DNA of 12,685 bases from the NCBI GenBank assembly GCA_900547645.1, contig URHP01000046.1, positions 1-12,685 of the forward strand. The letters run 5' to 3'. Positions 5,817 through 12,196 of the stretch are shown in pieces. Numbering within the stretch: position 1 is the first letter of the stretch; each line of letters starts with the position of its first letter. A program made the position numbers and the translations under genes. The notes under the pieces were generated by a model that saw only the letters and a program-made list of their open reading frames with translations, was not told the DNA's origin and searched no databases. This stretch comes from an uncultured Eubacteriales bacterium. GTDB taxonomy: Bacteria; Bacillota; Clostridia; Christensenellales; Borkfalkiaceae.

Positions 5817-5845
5817 ATTATACATAAAAATGCGGATAAAATCAA
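5817..5845 (-). promoter_or_regulatory. Promoter of the HPr-like gene
   Basis: On the reverse strand TTGATT (5840-5845), a 17-nt spacer and a perfect TATAAT (5817-5822). It lies 35 nt upstream of the ATG at 5782, leaving room for the GGAGGG ribosome site. Confidence 0.8.
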
Positions 5846-5865
5846 GATATTTCCGAAAAATTTCT

Positions 5866-5893
5866 TTAACTATTTTTTGTTTTATGATATAAT
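5866..5893 (+). promoter_or_regulatory. Promoter of the 241-aa protein / Nudix unit
   Basis: A perfect TATAAT (5888-5893) preceded by TGA, giving an extended -10. The -35 region is weak (TTAACT at 5866-5871, spacing 16). It is divergent from the HPr promoter, with the two -35 regions about 20 bp apart. The leader is about 40 nt and includes GGGAGG 7 nt before the ATG. Confidence 0.7.
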
Positions 5894-5938
5894 GGTGTCC
5901 GTATCGGACGAATTTTTCGCCGCGCGGGAGGAACAGAC

Positions 5939-6664
5939 ATGGAAATGTCGGACAAAATAGAAAAGATTCAGCGGTTTCTGTCGGTCTGCGACGAGCTTGT
6001 CGAAGGCTCGTACATGGTGGCGGAAGGGAAAATATCCGAAGCGCTCAAAGAGATCGCAGGCTGCCGGGAACTGACCAACCTGTTTGCCGCCGTTACGGAC
6101 GGCTACGATTATCCCGCGGCAAAACGTGCCTATCTGCGTCCGCGCACGGGCGTCGGCGCGTCCGGACGCGTCGGGGCGTATCTTCCCTCCGAGCGGCAGG
6201 ATATTCTCGCATTTGTCTTCTGCCTGTTTGTGGAGATCGACGCGGGTACGATTTATCTGAACGATCTGCTGCTGCGCTATTTTTATGTGGACGGGAGCTA
6301 TACGGCAAGCTATGCCGTCTTTGCGGGGCGCATGATCAAACCGTTCCGCGATATTGTGCGCGAATGTTTCCCCGAGTGCGGCAAGCGCGGGCAGGTCGCC
6401 ATTCAGCGTAAGAAGCGCGAGGAAGCCCTTTCGGCATTTGCGCAGTCGCTGCCCGTCGAGCGCAACCGCGTCATGAGCCGCGATCTGCGCGAAGAGGAAA
6501 AAACGGCGGGCGAAGAGATCTTTACGGAACTTTCGGCCGCGGCGGCGCGGCGCGACATTGCAGAGGTCCGCGCCCTGCTTGCGGGGTACCGCTATTTCCT
6601 GCGCTATATCGGCGCGGAAGGGGAAGAGAGCGCCGCGCTGTTTGCGCTCGCGCAGGAGCTGTAA
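5939..6664 (+). CDS. Hypothetical protein, mostly helical, partner of Nudix hydrolase
   Basis: A 241-aa protein I do not recognise. It has no signal peptide. It looks almost wholly alpha-helical: an N-terminal helical region (1-55), a loop rich in Gly, Arg and Tyr (56-86, with GVGASGRVGAY), a strongly hydrophobic helix with acidic residues (88-115, ILAFVFCLFVEIDAGTIYL), a basic patch (149-160, KRGQVAIQRKKR) and a charged C-terminal helical region (183-241). The hydrophobic segment is interrupted by Glu and Asp, so it is more likely a buried core helix than a membrane helix. The start has an excellent ribosome site (GGGAGG, 7 nt). The Nudix gene starts 11 nt downstream under the same promoter. 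Codon use resembles the neighbours, with no sign of transfer. No function is proposed. Confidence 0.85.
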   Translation: MEMSDKIEKIQRFLSVCDELVEGSYMVAEGKISEALKEIAGCRELTNLFAAVTDGYDYPAAKRAYLRPRTGVGASGRVGAYLPSERQDILAFVFCLFVEIDAGTIYLNDLLLRYFYVDGSYTASYAVFAGRMIKPFRDIVRECFPECGKRGQVAIQRKKREEALSAFAQSLPVERNRVMSRDLREEEKTAGEEIFTELSAAAARRDIAEVRALLAGYRYFLRYIGAEGEESAALFALAQEL

Positions 6665-6675
6665 GGAGGGAAGCC

Positions 6676-7206
6676 ATGGAACTTGCGGAACGGACGGTCA
6701 GAAAGAACTATATCTATCGCGGAAAGATCCTCAATCTCCGCTGCGACGACGCGCAGCTTCCGGACGGCAGGCCCTGCCGCCGGGAGGTCGTCGAACACAC
6801 CGGCGGGGCGGCGGTCCTGTGCGTTCGCGACGGGAAGGTCGCTCTCGTGAAGCAGTTCCGCTATGCCTACGGCGAAGAGATCTATGAGATCCCCGCGGGA
6901 AAATTGGGCGAAGGGGAAGATCCGCGCCTTGCCGCGGCGCGTGAACTGGGCGAGGAAACGGGATTGATCGCCGCCGAGCTTGTCCCGCTGTTCACGCTCT
7001 ATCCGACGCCCGGCTATACCAACGAGAAAATTTATATCTATGAGGCGGTCGGCGTGCGAGAAGGAAAACAGCATCTTGATGAAGGGGAATTTCTCAATGT
7101 TGCATATGTGCCCGTCGAAACGGCGCTTGCCTGGATCGGGGAGGGCAAGGTGCATGACGCGAAGACGATCGTTGCCCTTCAGCACTATGCCTTGAAACAC
7201 AAATAA
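6676..7206 (+). CDS. Nudix hydrolase, ADP-ribose pyrophosphatase type
   Basis: A 176-aa cytoplasmic Nudix hydrolase most like NudF/ADP-ribose pyrophosphatase, which splits ADP-ribose to AMP and ribose 5-phosphate. The N-terminal part (1-40) carries the dimer-forming strands typical of this subgroup (YRGKILNLRCDD, then REVVEHTGGAAV). The Nudix box GX5EX7REUXEEXGU is perfect at residues 75-97, with metal-binding glutamates in RELGEETG. Upstream, VKQFRYAYGEEIYEIPAGK (58-76) is the substrate-side segment usual for ADP-ribose enzymes. Proline 112 with Gly113-Tyr114 (TPGYTNE) is also typical. The ribosome site AAGGAGGG is strong. It is the second gene of a two-gene unit ending at the terminator at 7212. 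Other NDP-sugars remain possible substrates. Confidence 0.93.
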   Translation: MELAERTVRKNYIYRGKILNLRCDDAQLPDGRPCRREVVEHTGGAAVLCVRDGKVALVKQFRYAYGEEIYEIPAGKLGEGEDPRLAAARELGEETGLIAAELVPLFTLYPTPGYTNEKIYIYEAVGVREGKQHLDEGEFLNVAYVPVETALAWIGEGKVHDAKTIVALQHYALKHK

Positions 7207-7211
7207 AAGAT

Positions 7212-7244
7212 CGGACGCCCGCACATTGCGGGCGTCCGTTTTTT
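7212..7244 (+). terminator. Rho-independent terminator after the Nudix gene
   Basis: A perfect 11-bp stem (7212-7222 with 7228-7238, core GGACGCCCGC / GCGGGCGTCC), loop ACATT and six T (7239-7244), six bases after the stop. On the opposite strand the stem is followed by ATCTTTTATTT, so it may also stop transcripts of the minus-strand Cys-rich gene. Confidence 0.95.
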
Positions 7245-7292
7245 CTGCGCGATCGGATTCAAAACTTGCCTGCGGCGCTTGCCGCCGTTCGG

Positions 7293-7511
7293 TCAGTTGC
7301 AGCCGCAGCCGCAGCCGTCGCCCGAGCCGCACACGCTGTTGACGAGCGATTGCAGCGTTCCGTTCTTGCACATGCAGTATGCGAGAGCGGCGAGGAGCGG
7401 CCAGCCGCAGCCCTTGAACGCGTTCGAGGAAAATACGTTTCCGCACGTTCCGAGAATGAGCAGGATAATGAGAATCCAGAGACAGCGATTGCCGCCAAAA
7501 CAGCAATTCAT
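7293..7511 (-). CDS. Small cysteine-rich membrane protein (72 aa)
   Basis: The reading frame from ATG 7511 to TGA 7293 encodes 72 aa with 11 cysteines (residues 3, 4, 10, 23, 35, 46, 48, 61, 67, 69, 71). One hydrophobic segment (11-21, LWILIILLILG) follows an MNCCFGGNRC start. A second weakly hydrophobic stretch (38-47) precedes CMC, and the tail is GDGCGCGCN. The start is decided by a perfect ribosome site (AGGAGG, 7 nt upstream); the much longer open frame upstream has low-complexity shadow composition and no such site. Comparable short Cys-rich, Trp/Ile-rich proteins in clostridia are labelled 'chorion class high-cysteine HCB protein 13', with no proven function. A spore-coat or envelope role is inference, partly from the promoter-like motif at 7603-7630. 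Confidence 0.75.
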   Translation of the reverse strand: MNCCFGGNRCLWILIILLILGTCGNVFSSNAFKGCGWPLLAALAYCMCKNGTLQSLVNSVCGSGDGCGCGCN

Positions 7512-7531
7512 AGTTTTTCCTCCTATAGCTT

Positions 7532-7556
7532 TCCCGCAAACGGGCGTTTGACGGGA
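7532..7556 (-). promoter_or_regulatory. Hairpin just upstream of the Cys-rich gene's ribosome site
   Basis: Arms TCCCG/CGGGA and CAAACG/CGTTTG form a stem with one bulged base and a very tight top. It lies about 8 nt upstream of the AGGAGG of the Cys-rich gene. A second inverted repeat, GCCGCAGA / TCTGCGGC (7561-7568 and 7586-7593), lies further upstream. On the minus strand neither is followed by a T-run, so they look like leader structure and not terminators. Confidence 0.4.
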
Positions 7557-7602
7557 GACCGCCGCAGAGTATGTATCTTTGGTTTTCTGCGGCCTTTTGT
7601 TA

Positions 7603-7630
7603 TATAGTATGTCTGCGCGCCGAAATGTGT
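7603..7630 (-). promoter_or_regulatory. Possible sporulation-sigma (sigma-E/K-like) promoter of the Cys-rich gene
   Basis: On the reverse strand CATACTATA (7603-7611) fits the CATAnnnTA -10 pattern of mother-cell sigma factors. An AC pair lies exactly 17 nt upstream (7629-7630), as in the Bacillus sigma-K consensus. No good sigma-A -35 is present. The motif is short, so chance is a real alternative. Confidence 0.35.
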
Positions 7631-7691
7631 TCGGAAAACGCGTTCTTTCACGGCACGGGCGTGGAATTTTCAGTGAATTGCGTTCATTTAG

Positions 7692-7720
7692 TTGCCAAAA
7701 TGGGCGGCGTTTGCTATAAT
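7692..7720 (+). promoter_or_regulatory. Promoter of the ECF-coaX-hom operon
   Basis: TTGCCA (7692-7697), a 17-nt spacer and a perfect TATAAT (7715-7720). It predicts a start near 7727 and a leader of about 105 nt before the ATG at 7833. Confidence 0.85.
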
Positions 7721-7726
7721 TGCATT

Positions 7727-7832
7727 TGAAATCCTTTATAGCGGAACGGTACGTTCGCGGCAGTATCCGCTTCGGGAAATCGAACCATATTATTTCTGCG
7801 GATACCCGCAAGGGATCCGATGGAGGCAAATC
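7727..7832 (+). promoter_or_regulatory. Structured 5' leader of the ECF-coaX-hom operon
   Basis: The about 105-nt leader contains an exact 8-bp inverted repeat GTATCCGC / GCGGATAC (7763-7770 and 7798-7805). A small TTCG/CGAA hairpin is nested inside it. Another hairpin GAACG-GTA-CGTTC lies just before (about 7744-7756). The 3' arm sits about 10 nt before the GGAGG ribosome site. I do not recognise a known riboswitch class, and there is no T-run marking an attenuator. It is a candidate for control of translation start. Confidence 0.4.
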
Positions 7833-8519
7833 ATGAAGAAGCAGAAGTTCTTTTCGGCGAAGAACGTGGCAATGCTCGGCGTCCTTCTGGCGCTGGTGGT
7901 GATCCTGCAATCCGTTGCATTGGTCACGGGGTTGTTTCTGGCGACGTCTTTGAGCTTTGTGCTCATTCCCATCGTCCTCGGCGCCGTTCTGATCGGACCG
8001 CTCGCGGGCGGGATCCTCGGGGCAGCGTTCGGGCTGATGGTACTGATTTTCGGCATATCCGGGGCGGATGCCTTTACGGCGATGCTGCTCAATCAGAATG
8101 CATCGATGACGGTGCTGACCTGTCTGGTAAAGGGGATCGCGGCGGGCGTCGTACCCGGATTTTTGTACCGGCTGATCGCCCCGAAGAACCGCTATGTCGC
8201 CGTTTTTGTCGCTTCGGCGGCGGCGCCTGTCATGAATACGGGGTTCTTTATCCTCGGCGCGCTGTGCATGTGGCAGATTTTCGAAGAACTTGCCATCGGA
8301 CAGGGTACGTCCGTGCTGTATTATATTGTAGTGCTTTGTTCGGCGGTCAATTTTGCGATCGAGTTCGCCAGCACGGTGATCGCCGCGCCCTCCCTGTACC
8401 GCGTGACGGAAGTCGTGAAGAAGAGACGGGCAAAGGAAGAAATTCTGCCCGACGATGCGGGCGGCGCTGTGCGGCGGGAGACGCCGGCAGAGGAGACAGG
8501 CGATGATCATTTGCATTGA
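7833..8519 (+). CDS. ECF transporter S component, probably for pantothenate
   Basis: A 228-aa substrate-binding membrane subunit of an energy-coupling-factor vitamin transporter. Hydrophobic segments lie at about 12-35, 40-57, 58-76, 92-112, 119-140 and 160-185, with the glycine-rich family signature PIVLGAVLIGPLAGGILGAAFG (46-67) and APVMNTGFF (131-139). The start at 7833 is chosen because GGAGG lies 6 nt upstream; an in-frame extension to 7692 would overlap the promoter. The tail (196-228) is hydrophilic and overlaps the coaX start by 17 nt. This tight link to pantothenate kinase suggests pantothenate (PanT-like) as substrate, but that is inferred from context. The ATPase and T subunits are not in the window and must be encoded elsewhere, as usual for group II ECF systems. 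Confidence 0.88.
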   Translation: MKKQKFFSAKNVAMLGVLLALVVILQSVALVTGLFLATSLSFVLIPIVLGAVLIGPLAGGILGAAFGLMVLIFGISGADAFTAMLLNQNASMTVLTCLVKGIAAGVVPGFLYRLIAPKNRYVAVFVASAAAPVMNTGFFILGALCMWQIFEELAIGQGTSVLYYIVVLCSAVNFAIEFASTVIAAPSLYRVTEVVKKRRAKEEILPDDAGGAVRRETPAEETGDDHLH

Positions 8520-9291
8520 CGTCGGAAATTCCAATATCAAATATGCCGTCTACGACGGAGATACGCGCAGGATCTCTTTCCGCGTATCCACCGATTTGAA
8601 GCGCACGTCGGACGAATACGGCGCGCAGCTTACCGAGATGCTGACCATCAACCGCATTGCGGCAAAGGATATTACGGGCGGGATCTTTTCGTCCGTCGTT
8701 CCTTCGCTCGATTATACCGTCGAGCATATGCTGCGCGTCTATCTGCATATCATACCCAAGCAGATCGCGCCCGGATTGAAGACGGGACTTCGCATGCGCG
8801 CGGACAACGCGCACGAGGTTGGCGCCGACCGTATCGTGAACAATGTTGCGGCGCTCCGGAAGTACGGCTGCGGAAAGCCCATGATCGTAGTGGACTTCGG
8901 CACCGCGACGACGTTTAACATACTCAATGCGGAAGGAGAGTTCATCGGCGGCGTCATCGCCCCGGGGATCAAGGGTTCGCTCGAAAGTCTGGTCTCCGGC
9001 ACGGCAAAGCTGCCCCGCGTGGAGATCGAAGCCCCGAAGAGCGTGATCGCAACGAATACCGTCACCAATATGCAGGCGGGGATCGTGTTCGGGTTTGCGG
9101 GACTTGTGGAATTTATCGTAAGAAAGATCAAAAAAGAACTGAAAACGAGCGATGTCATGACCATCGCAACGGGCGGATTTTCCGAGACCATTGCGAAGGA
9201 GACGGGCTGTATCGATGTGATCGACAAGATGCTCACGCTCGACGGTTTGAAATATTTGTATGATCTGAACAGTTCGGAGGAAGGATTATGA
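8503..9291 (+). CDS. coaX: Type III pantothenate kinase
   Basis: A 262-aa cytoplasmic enzyme that phosphorylates pantothenate with ATP, the first step of coenzyme A synthesis. Motifs are the phosphate-binding DVGNSNIKYAVY (6-17), the substrate and catalytic segment EVGADRIVNN (105-114, Asp109 as expected base), DFGTATTFN (131-139), GGVIAPGIKGSLESL (149-163) and the C-terminal ATGGFSE (222-228). Length is normal. The start at 8503 is chosen because the protein begins directly with the first beta-strand and has AGGAG 7 nt upstream. It overlaps the ECF subunit by 17 nt and hom by 4 nt (ATGA), so all three are translationally coupled. Type III enzymes are not feedback-inhibited by CoA, so regulation may lie at expression level (family knowledge). 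Confidence 0.96.
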   Translation: MIICIDVGNSNIKYAVYDGDTRRISFRVSTDLKRTSDEYGAQLTEMLTINRIAAKDITGGIFSSVVPSLDYTVEHMLRVYLHIIPKQIAPGLKTGLRMRADNAHEVGADRIVNNVAALRKYGCGKPMIVVDFGTATTFNILNAEGEFIGGVIAPGIKGSLESLVSGTAKLPRVEIEAPKSVIATNTVTNMQAGIVFGFAGLVEFIVRKIKKELKTSDVMTIATGGFSETIAKETGCIDVIDKMLTLDGLKYLYDLNSSEEGL

Positions 9292-10571
9292 AGAAAGTCG
9301 GTGTTGCCATTCTCGGTCTCGGCGTCGTAGGCGGGGGGACCTATCAGATCCTTACGGAGCACAGGGAATTTTATCAGCGTACGCAGAACGTGGATATCGT
9401 GGTGGAGAGCGTTCTTGAACTCAACCGCGAACGCGCGCGTTCGCTCGGCGTGCCCTCGGAAAAGATCGCGTCCAACATTGCGGAGATCGTCTCCGATCCG
9501 GATGTCAACATCGTTGTGGAGGTCATCGGCGGCGTGGAAGCCGCGCGGGAGTACGTGCTTGCGGCGCTGAATGCAGGAAAGACGGTCGTCACCTCCAACA
9601 AAGAACTGTTCTGCAAGTATTCGCACGAGCTGGAGCGCGCAGCCAAGCGTCAGAACGCGGGGCTCTATTTTGAGGCGAGCTGCGTCGGCGGCGTGCCCAT
9701 CATCCGCACCCTTCTGGACGGCGTCCAGGCGAACGAGATCTCGTCCATGATGGGGATTATCAACGGAACGACGAACTATATCCTCACCAAGATGACCAAC
9801 GACGGATCTTCCTATGAGGAGTGTCTGAAAGAAGCGCAGCGGCTTGGCTATGCCGAAGCCGATCCGACGGCGGACGTAGAGGGGTTTGATGCGGCGTACA
9901 AGCTTTCCATCCTGTCCTCGCTTGCCTTTCATACCAAGGTTCCCTTTTCCAAGATCTTCCGCGAAGGGATTTCCGGCATTTCGAAAGAGGACATTGCGGA
10001 CGGCAAGGAGCTCGGCTATGTTCTGAAGCTGCTTGCCATCGGAAAACAGTCCGATGCCGGGATCGAGGTCCGCGTCCACCCCACGTTTGTGCGCAAGGGA
10101 CATCCGCTCGCTTCCGTCAACGACAGTTTCAACGCCGTCTTTTTGACGGGGGATTCGGTGGGTGACGTCATGCTCTACGGCAGGGGTGCGGGCGCGCTTC
10201 CGACGGGCAGCGCGATCGTCTCCGATATTATCTATGCCGCCACGCACAGTGAAAACAAATATTCCACCTTCAAGAATACGGCGGGTGCGGATAAGGACGT
10301 GAAATTCGTCAACGATTTCAAGAGCGCCTATTATATGCGCATGACGGTGGAGGACAAGGCGGGCTTTCTGGCGAAGATCGCCTCCGTGTTCGGAAAGCAC
10401 AATATCTCCATCGTGGAGCTGCTGCAAAAGCCCGCGCGCGAGGACGGCAAGGTCCCGCTCGTGCTCGTCACACACGAAACGCACGAGCTTTCCGTGCGCA
10501 ACGCGGTCGCCAAGATCAATTCGCTCGACGGCGTCGCGCATGTGGACACGGTGCTGCGCGTGGTTTCCTGA
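9288..10571 (+). CDS. hom: Homoserine dehydrogenase with C-terminal ACT domain
   Basis: A 427-aa enzyme that reduces aspartate semialdehyde to homoserine, the branch toward threonine and methionine. The NAD(P)-binding GLGVVGGGTY is at 10-19. Catalytic-domain blocks are TSNKELF with Lys105, GIINGTTNYIL (156-166) and EADPTADVEGFDAAYKL (190-206) with the likely catalytic Lys205. An ACT domain (about 346-427, starting YYMRMTVEDKAGFLAKIASVF) suggests threonine feedback control, as in other ACT-bearing homologues. The start overlaps the coaX stop in ATGA and has AGGAAGG upstream. It is the last gene of the operon before the terminator at 10597. thrB, thrC and lysC are not adjacent, which is less common than the usual threonine cluster. 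Confidence 0.96.
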   Translation: MKKVGVAILGLGVVGGGTYQILTEHREFYQRTQNVDIVVESVLELNRERARSLGVPSEKIASNIAEIVSDPDVNIVVEVIGGVEAAREYVLAALNAGKTVVTSNKELFCKYSHELERAAKRQNAGLYFEASCVGGVPIIRTLLDGVQANEISSMMGIINGTTNYILTKMTNDGSSYEECLKEAQRLGYAEADPTADVEGFDAAYKLSILSSLAFHTKVPFSKIFREGISGISKEDIADGKELGYVLKLLAIGKQSDAGIEVRVHPTFVRKGHPLASVNDSFNAVFLTGDSVGDVMLYGRGAGALPTGSAIVSDIIYAATHSENKYSTFKNTAGADKDVKFVNDFKSAYYMRMTVEDKAGFLAKIASVFGKHNISIVELLQKPAREDGKVPLVLVTHETHELSVRNAVAKINSLDGVAHVDTVLRVVS

Positions 10572-10596
10572 TCGTCCGATCAGCTTCATTCCGGTC

Positions 10597-10623
10597 AAAA
10601 GGCGGGCTTTGCCCGTCTTTTTT
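10597..10623 (+). terminator. Rho-independent terminator after hom
   Basis: Stem GGCGGGC / GCCCGTC (10601-10607 and 10611-10617, one G·T pair), loop TTT, preceded by AAAA and followed by six T. A separate 7-bp palindrome CTGATCG-TC-CGATCAG overlaps the hom stop (10568-10583) but has no T-run. Confidence 0.9.
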
Positions 10624-10690
10624 GTGCGTGCGGGCGGATCTTTGAAAGCGGCGGCGGCATTTCGCACGGCTCGTCCGCATAGAATACGGC

Positions 10691-11398
10691 ATGAAAATCT
10701 TTTTTGCCCGCCATCGCGTTTTGTTCGGGTTTCTTGCCATTGTGTGTTCCATCGCTCTGACGGCCGGGATCTGTCTCTATGCGCTTGTCCAGACGGCTGC
10801 GGGCAGCGTGCGGCTCACCATAGTGATCGATGCGGGGCACGGCGGCATTGACGGGGGAGTGGTCGGGCGGACGACGGGGATCAAGGAGAGCGATCTGAAT
10901 CTGTCGGTGGCGCGCTATCTGCAGACGGAGTTTGAGGATGCGGGCTTTCTTGTGGTGCAGACGCGCCCCACCGAGGCGGGGCTCTACGGAGCGGCGACGG
11001 ACGGCTACAAAAAGCGGGACATGCGGCGTCGGGCGGAGATCATTGCGGACAGCGCGCCTGCCGCGGTCATTTCCGTACATCAGAACTTCTTTTCACTCTC
11101 TTCGCGCAGGGGTGCGCAGGTGTTTTTCCGCGAGGACAGCGCGTCCTCGCATACCCTTGCATGCGCGCTCCAGACGGCGCTCAACAGTATGCCCGAATGC
11201 GTACGTACGAGCGAGGCGCTCAGGGGAGATTACTATGTGCTCAATTGCTCCGATTATCCGTCCGTCATCGTTGAGTGCGGATTTTTGTCCAATACCGAGG
11301 ATGAAGCGCTGTTGGTGTCTGCGGAATATCAGAGGCGGCTCGCTGAGACGATCTGCGCGGGGACGCTCGCATTTTTGGCGGCGGCGTCCTCCTCGTAA
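10691..11398 (+). CDS. cwlD: N-acetylmuramoyl-L-alanine amidase, CwlD-like (Amidase_3)
   Basis: A 235-aa secreted or membrane-anchored zinc amidase that cuts the lactyl-peptide bond of peptidoglycan. A basic N-terminus and one hydrophobic helix (about 12-33) form a signal-anchor. The catalytic domain follows directly. IDAGHGGIDGG (46-56) supplies zinc ligand His50; Glu66 lies in IKESDLNL; His130 is in ISVHQNFF; and catalytic Glu195 is in VIVECGFLSNTEDE. The small size, GGIDGG and YYVL..SDYPSVIVECGFLSN pattern fit CwlD, the spore-cortex muramic-delta-lactam enzyme, better than vegetative amidases; this role is inferred. No cell-wall binding repeats are present. The ATG at 10691 lacks a clear ribosome site, and no convincing promoter is seen after the hom terminator. 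Confidence 0.88.
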   Translation: MKIFFARHRVLFGFLAIVCSIALTAGICLYALVQTAAGSVRLTIVIDAGHGGIDGGVVGRTTGIKESDLNLSVARYLQTEFEDAGFLVVQTRPTEAGLYGAATDGYKKRDMRRRAEIIADSAPAAVISVHQNFFSLSSRRGAQVFFREDSASSHTLACALQTALNSMPECVRTSEALRGDYYVLNCSDYPSVIVECGFLSNTEDEALLVSAEYQRRLAETICAGTLAFLAAASSS

Positions 11399-11410
11399 GG
11401 GCGCATTTGA

Positions 11411-11439
11411 TTGACTTCCCCTCGCGCGTGTGTTATACT
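11411..11439 (+). promoter_or_regulatory. Promoter of the thioesterase gene, start point at or next to the ATG
   Basis: TTGACT (11411-11416), a 17-nt spacer and TATACT (11434-11439). With the usual 6-8 nt from the -10 box, transcription would begin at 11446-11448, while the ATG is at 11447. This predicts a leaderless mRNA. Confidence 0.75.
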
Positions 11440-11446
11440 TTGGAAC

Positions 11447-12196
11447 ATGAGCGTTTATTCCCACAAAAAAACGTATGAACTGCGGTATTCCGATTTCGAT
11501 TTCAAGGACGAACTGCGCCCTTCGGCGCTCCTCGGGCTGACGCAGGAATCCGCATGCATGAGCGCCGACGAGCTGGGATTCGGCTACGACGATCTTCGGC
11601 CGCAGGCGCTCGGTTTTATCATTGTCAATACCTATTGCAGGCTTGCGCGCCCTGTGCGTCTGGGGGAAGCGATAACGGTGGAGACATGGCCGCTTCCTCC
11701 GCGGCACGTGTTTTTTGAACGCGATTACCGCGTCTGCGTCGGAAGCGAAGAGGTCGCCGCAGTCGCTTCCCGCTGGTGTCTCGTCGATCTGAAAACGTTC
11801 GCTCTGTTGACGCCTGAACGCATGGGGGAAGCACATGCGCGCTGTCCCTATCGTGCGGAAAAAGCCGTGGAGCCGCCGAGCTGGAAGATCTCCCGCGTCC
11901 GCGAGGGGCGCGAGGTCTACCGCATGGTCGTTGCCAACAGTCATTGCGATCACTATTTTCACGCCAACAATGCGCGCTATGCAGACTTCTTTTTTGATTG
12001 CTTTTCCATGGACGAGCTTTCGTCCCGCACCGTATCTGCTTTTCAGATCGTCTATCTGAAACAGGCGAAAGAGGGCGCCGAACTGACGCTCGTACGGGAA
12101 GACACGGAAGACGGCGCACTGCTGGAAGCGCGCTGCGGGGAGGAAACGCTCTCACAGTTCCGCGTCTGGTTCGCGGACAGGGGAGACCGTGCATGA
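11447..12196 (+). CDS. Acyl-ACP thioesterase family protein
   Basis: A 249-aa cytoplasmic double-hotdog thioesterase (PF01643 type) that would release fatty acids from acyl-ACP or acyl-CoA. The first hotdog begins YELRYSDFDFKDELRPSALLGLTQE (10-34), with RLGEAITVETWP (71-82). The second contains NSHCDHYFHANNARYADFFFD (164-184), where His and paired Asn residues occupy the expected active-site loop, and ends ARCGEETLSQFRVWF (228-242). Length is normal for bacterial members. The start at 11447 is required to keep the first conserved strand; the next ATG would remove it, and the only upstream option is a TTG inside the -35 box. The stop overlaps the next gene's ATG (ATGA). Chain length preference cannot be read from the sequence. 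Confidence 0.9.
   Translation: MSVYSHKKTYELRYSDFDFKDELRPSALLGLTQESACMSADELGFGYDDLRPQALGFIIVNTYCRLARPVRLGEAITVETWPLPPRHVFFERDYRVCVGSEEVAAVASRWCLVDLKTFALLTPERMGEAHARCPYRAEKAVEPPSWKISRVREGREVYRMVVANSHCDHYFHANNARYADFFFDCFSMDELSSRTVSAFQIVYLKQAKEGAELTLVREDTEDGALLEARCGEETLSQFRVWFADRGDRA

Noticed and set aside
4907..5827. 306-codon plus-strand frame opposite DUF4364 and HPr
   Set aside because: No domain-like pattern or ribosome site; the minus strand carries recognised families with good start signals.
7512..8540. Minus-strand open frame extending upstream of the Cys-rich protein through the ECF subunit gene
   Set aside because: Only the last 72 codons have a ribosome site and coherent composition; the rest is an antisense shadow of the ECF gene, rich in Arg, His and Gln.
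8739..10667. 642-codon minus-strand open frame opposite coaX and hom
   Set aside because: Antisense shadow caused by GC-rich codon bias; the plus strand holds clear CoaX and Hom motifs and the minus frame has no recognisable motif.
10678..10686. CATAGAATA upstream of the cwlD-like gene, resembling a sporulation sigma -10 box or a sigma-A TAGAAT
   Set aside because: It ends only 4 nt before the ATG, no suitable -35 lies 16-18 nt upstream, and the start would fall inside the coding region.
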